This document shows, in pieces, positions 5,575-5,655 of a stretch of DNA of 5,655 nucleotides; position 1 is the stretch's first letter, and every line of letters starts with the position of its first letter. The notes under the pieces were generated by a model, which was not told the DNA's origin, did not search any database, and saw nothing but the letters and a program-made list of their open reading frames with translations. The DNA is from Flavobacteriia bacterium (GTDB lineage: Bacteria; Bacteroidota; Bacteroidia; Flavobacteriales; Flavobacteriaceae). Location of the stretch: NCBI GenBank assembly GCA_011330545.1, contig DRQI01000098.1, positions 1-5,655 of the forward strand. Direction: 5' to 3'. The position numbers were made by a program, and so were the translations under genes.

Positions 5575-5655
5575 TAATATCATTGCTAAAAAGTACCCTT
5601 CATATTGTACAAGATACTAACCCAATAAATAACAAAACATACGAGTATAAAAACA

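Larger units (their letters stand above)
5331..5655. other. 325-bp right-hand non-coding region
   Basis: No convincing gene is seen here. It contains repeat copy 2 (about 5371-5455), a bland A-rich stretch (5470-5535) and a consensus -7 box (5567-5574). No strong GC-rich stem followed by a T-run was found after the AraC stop, so the operon's terminator is not evident unless copy 2 serves that role. Confidence 0.6.

Noticed and set aside
5535..5655. Open frame of 40 codons reaching the right edge (begins MHDIIFIRESPKFV)
   Set aside because: It has no recognisable motif and a consensus -7 promoter box lies inside it at 5567-5574, which suggests leader DNA of a later gene. A longer sequence could revive it.

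Overview
The window is AT-rich DNA from a member of the Bacteroidota, probably Flavobacteriia-, Sphingobacteriia- or Chitinophagia-like. Evidence is the A/T-rich coding style, A-rich leaders without strong Shine-Dalgarno sequences, and several matches to the Bacteroidota -7 promoter box TAnnTTTG (1712-1719 minus, 4437-4444 plus, 5567-5574 plus, and a 7/8 match at 2042-2049 plus). No RNA genes, transposases, CRISPR arrays or phage genes are visible.

Layout: two divergent gene blocks share a 398-bp intergenic region (1688-2085). The minus-strand block reads leftward: a secreted SMP-30/gluconolactonase-like six-bladed beta-propeller (695-1687), a DUF1330 protein (354-653), and the N-terminal 94 codons of a short-chain dehydrogenase/reductase that runs off the left edge (1-283). 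The plus-strand block reads rightward: a seven-helix membrane protein of unknown family (2086-2751), a cytoplasmic metallo-beta-lactamase-fold hydrolase (2817-3560), a SnoaL/NTF2-like protein (3560-4021), a two-helix DUF2798 membrane protein (4021-4224), a 4-oxalocrotonate-tautomerase-like protein (4227-4430), and an AraC-family regulator (4449-5330). The hydrolase, SnoaL and DUF2798 genes are joined by 1-nt stop/start overlaps and the tautomerase follows after 2 nt, so this core is almost certainly one transcript.

Function (inference): no pathway can be named. Both blocks carry small-molecule enzymes (lactonase-like propeller, hydrolase, possible isomerase/cyclase, tautomerase, reductase) with a local AraC-type regulator. 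This would fit inducible handling of a small carbonyl, enol or lactone compound, with the two membrane proteins in sensing, transport or envelope adaptation.

Non-coding structure: two related intergenic elements (about 1842-1900 and 5371-5455) lie just outside the plus-strand block, in the same orientation. They share a perfect 14-mer and two shorter blocks in register. The promoter region of the membrane-protein gene carries a perfect 12-bp direct repeat with a 21-bp period, a plausible AraC-type operator. The AraC gene has its own consensus -7 box so close to its ATG that the transcript would be nearly leaderless.
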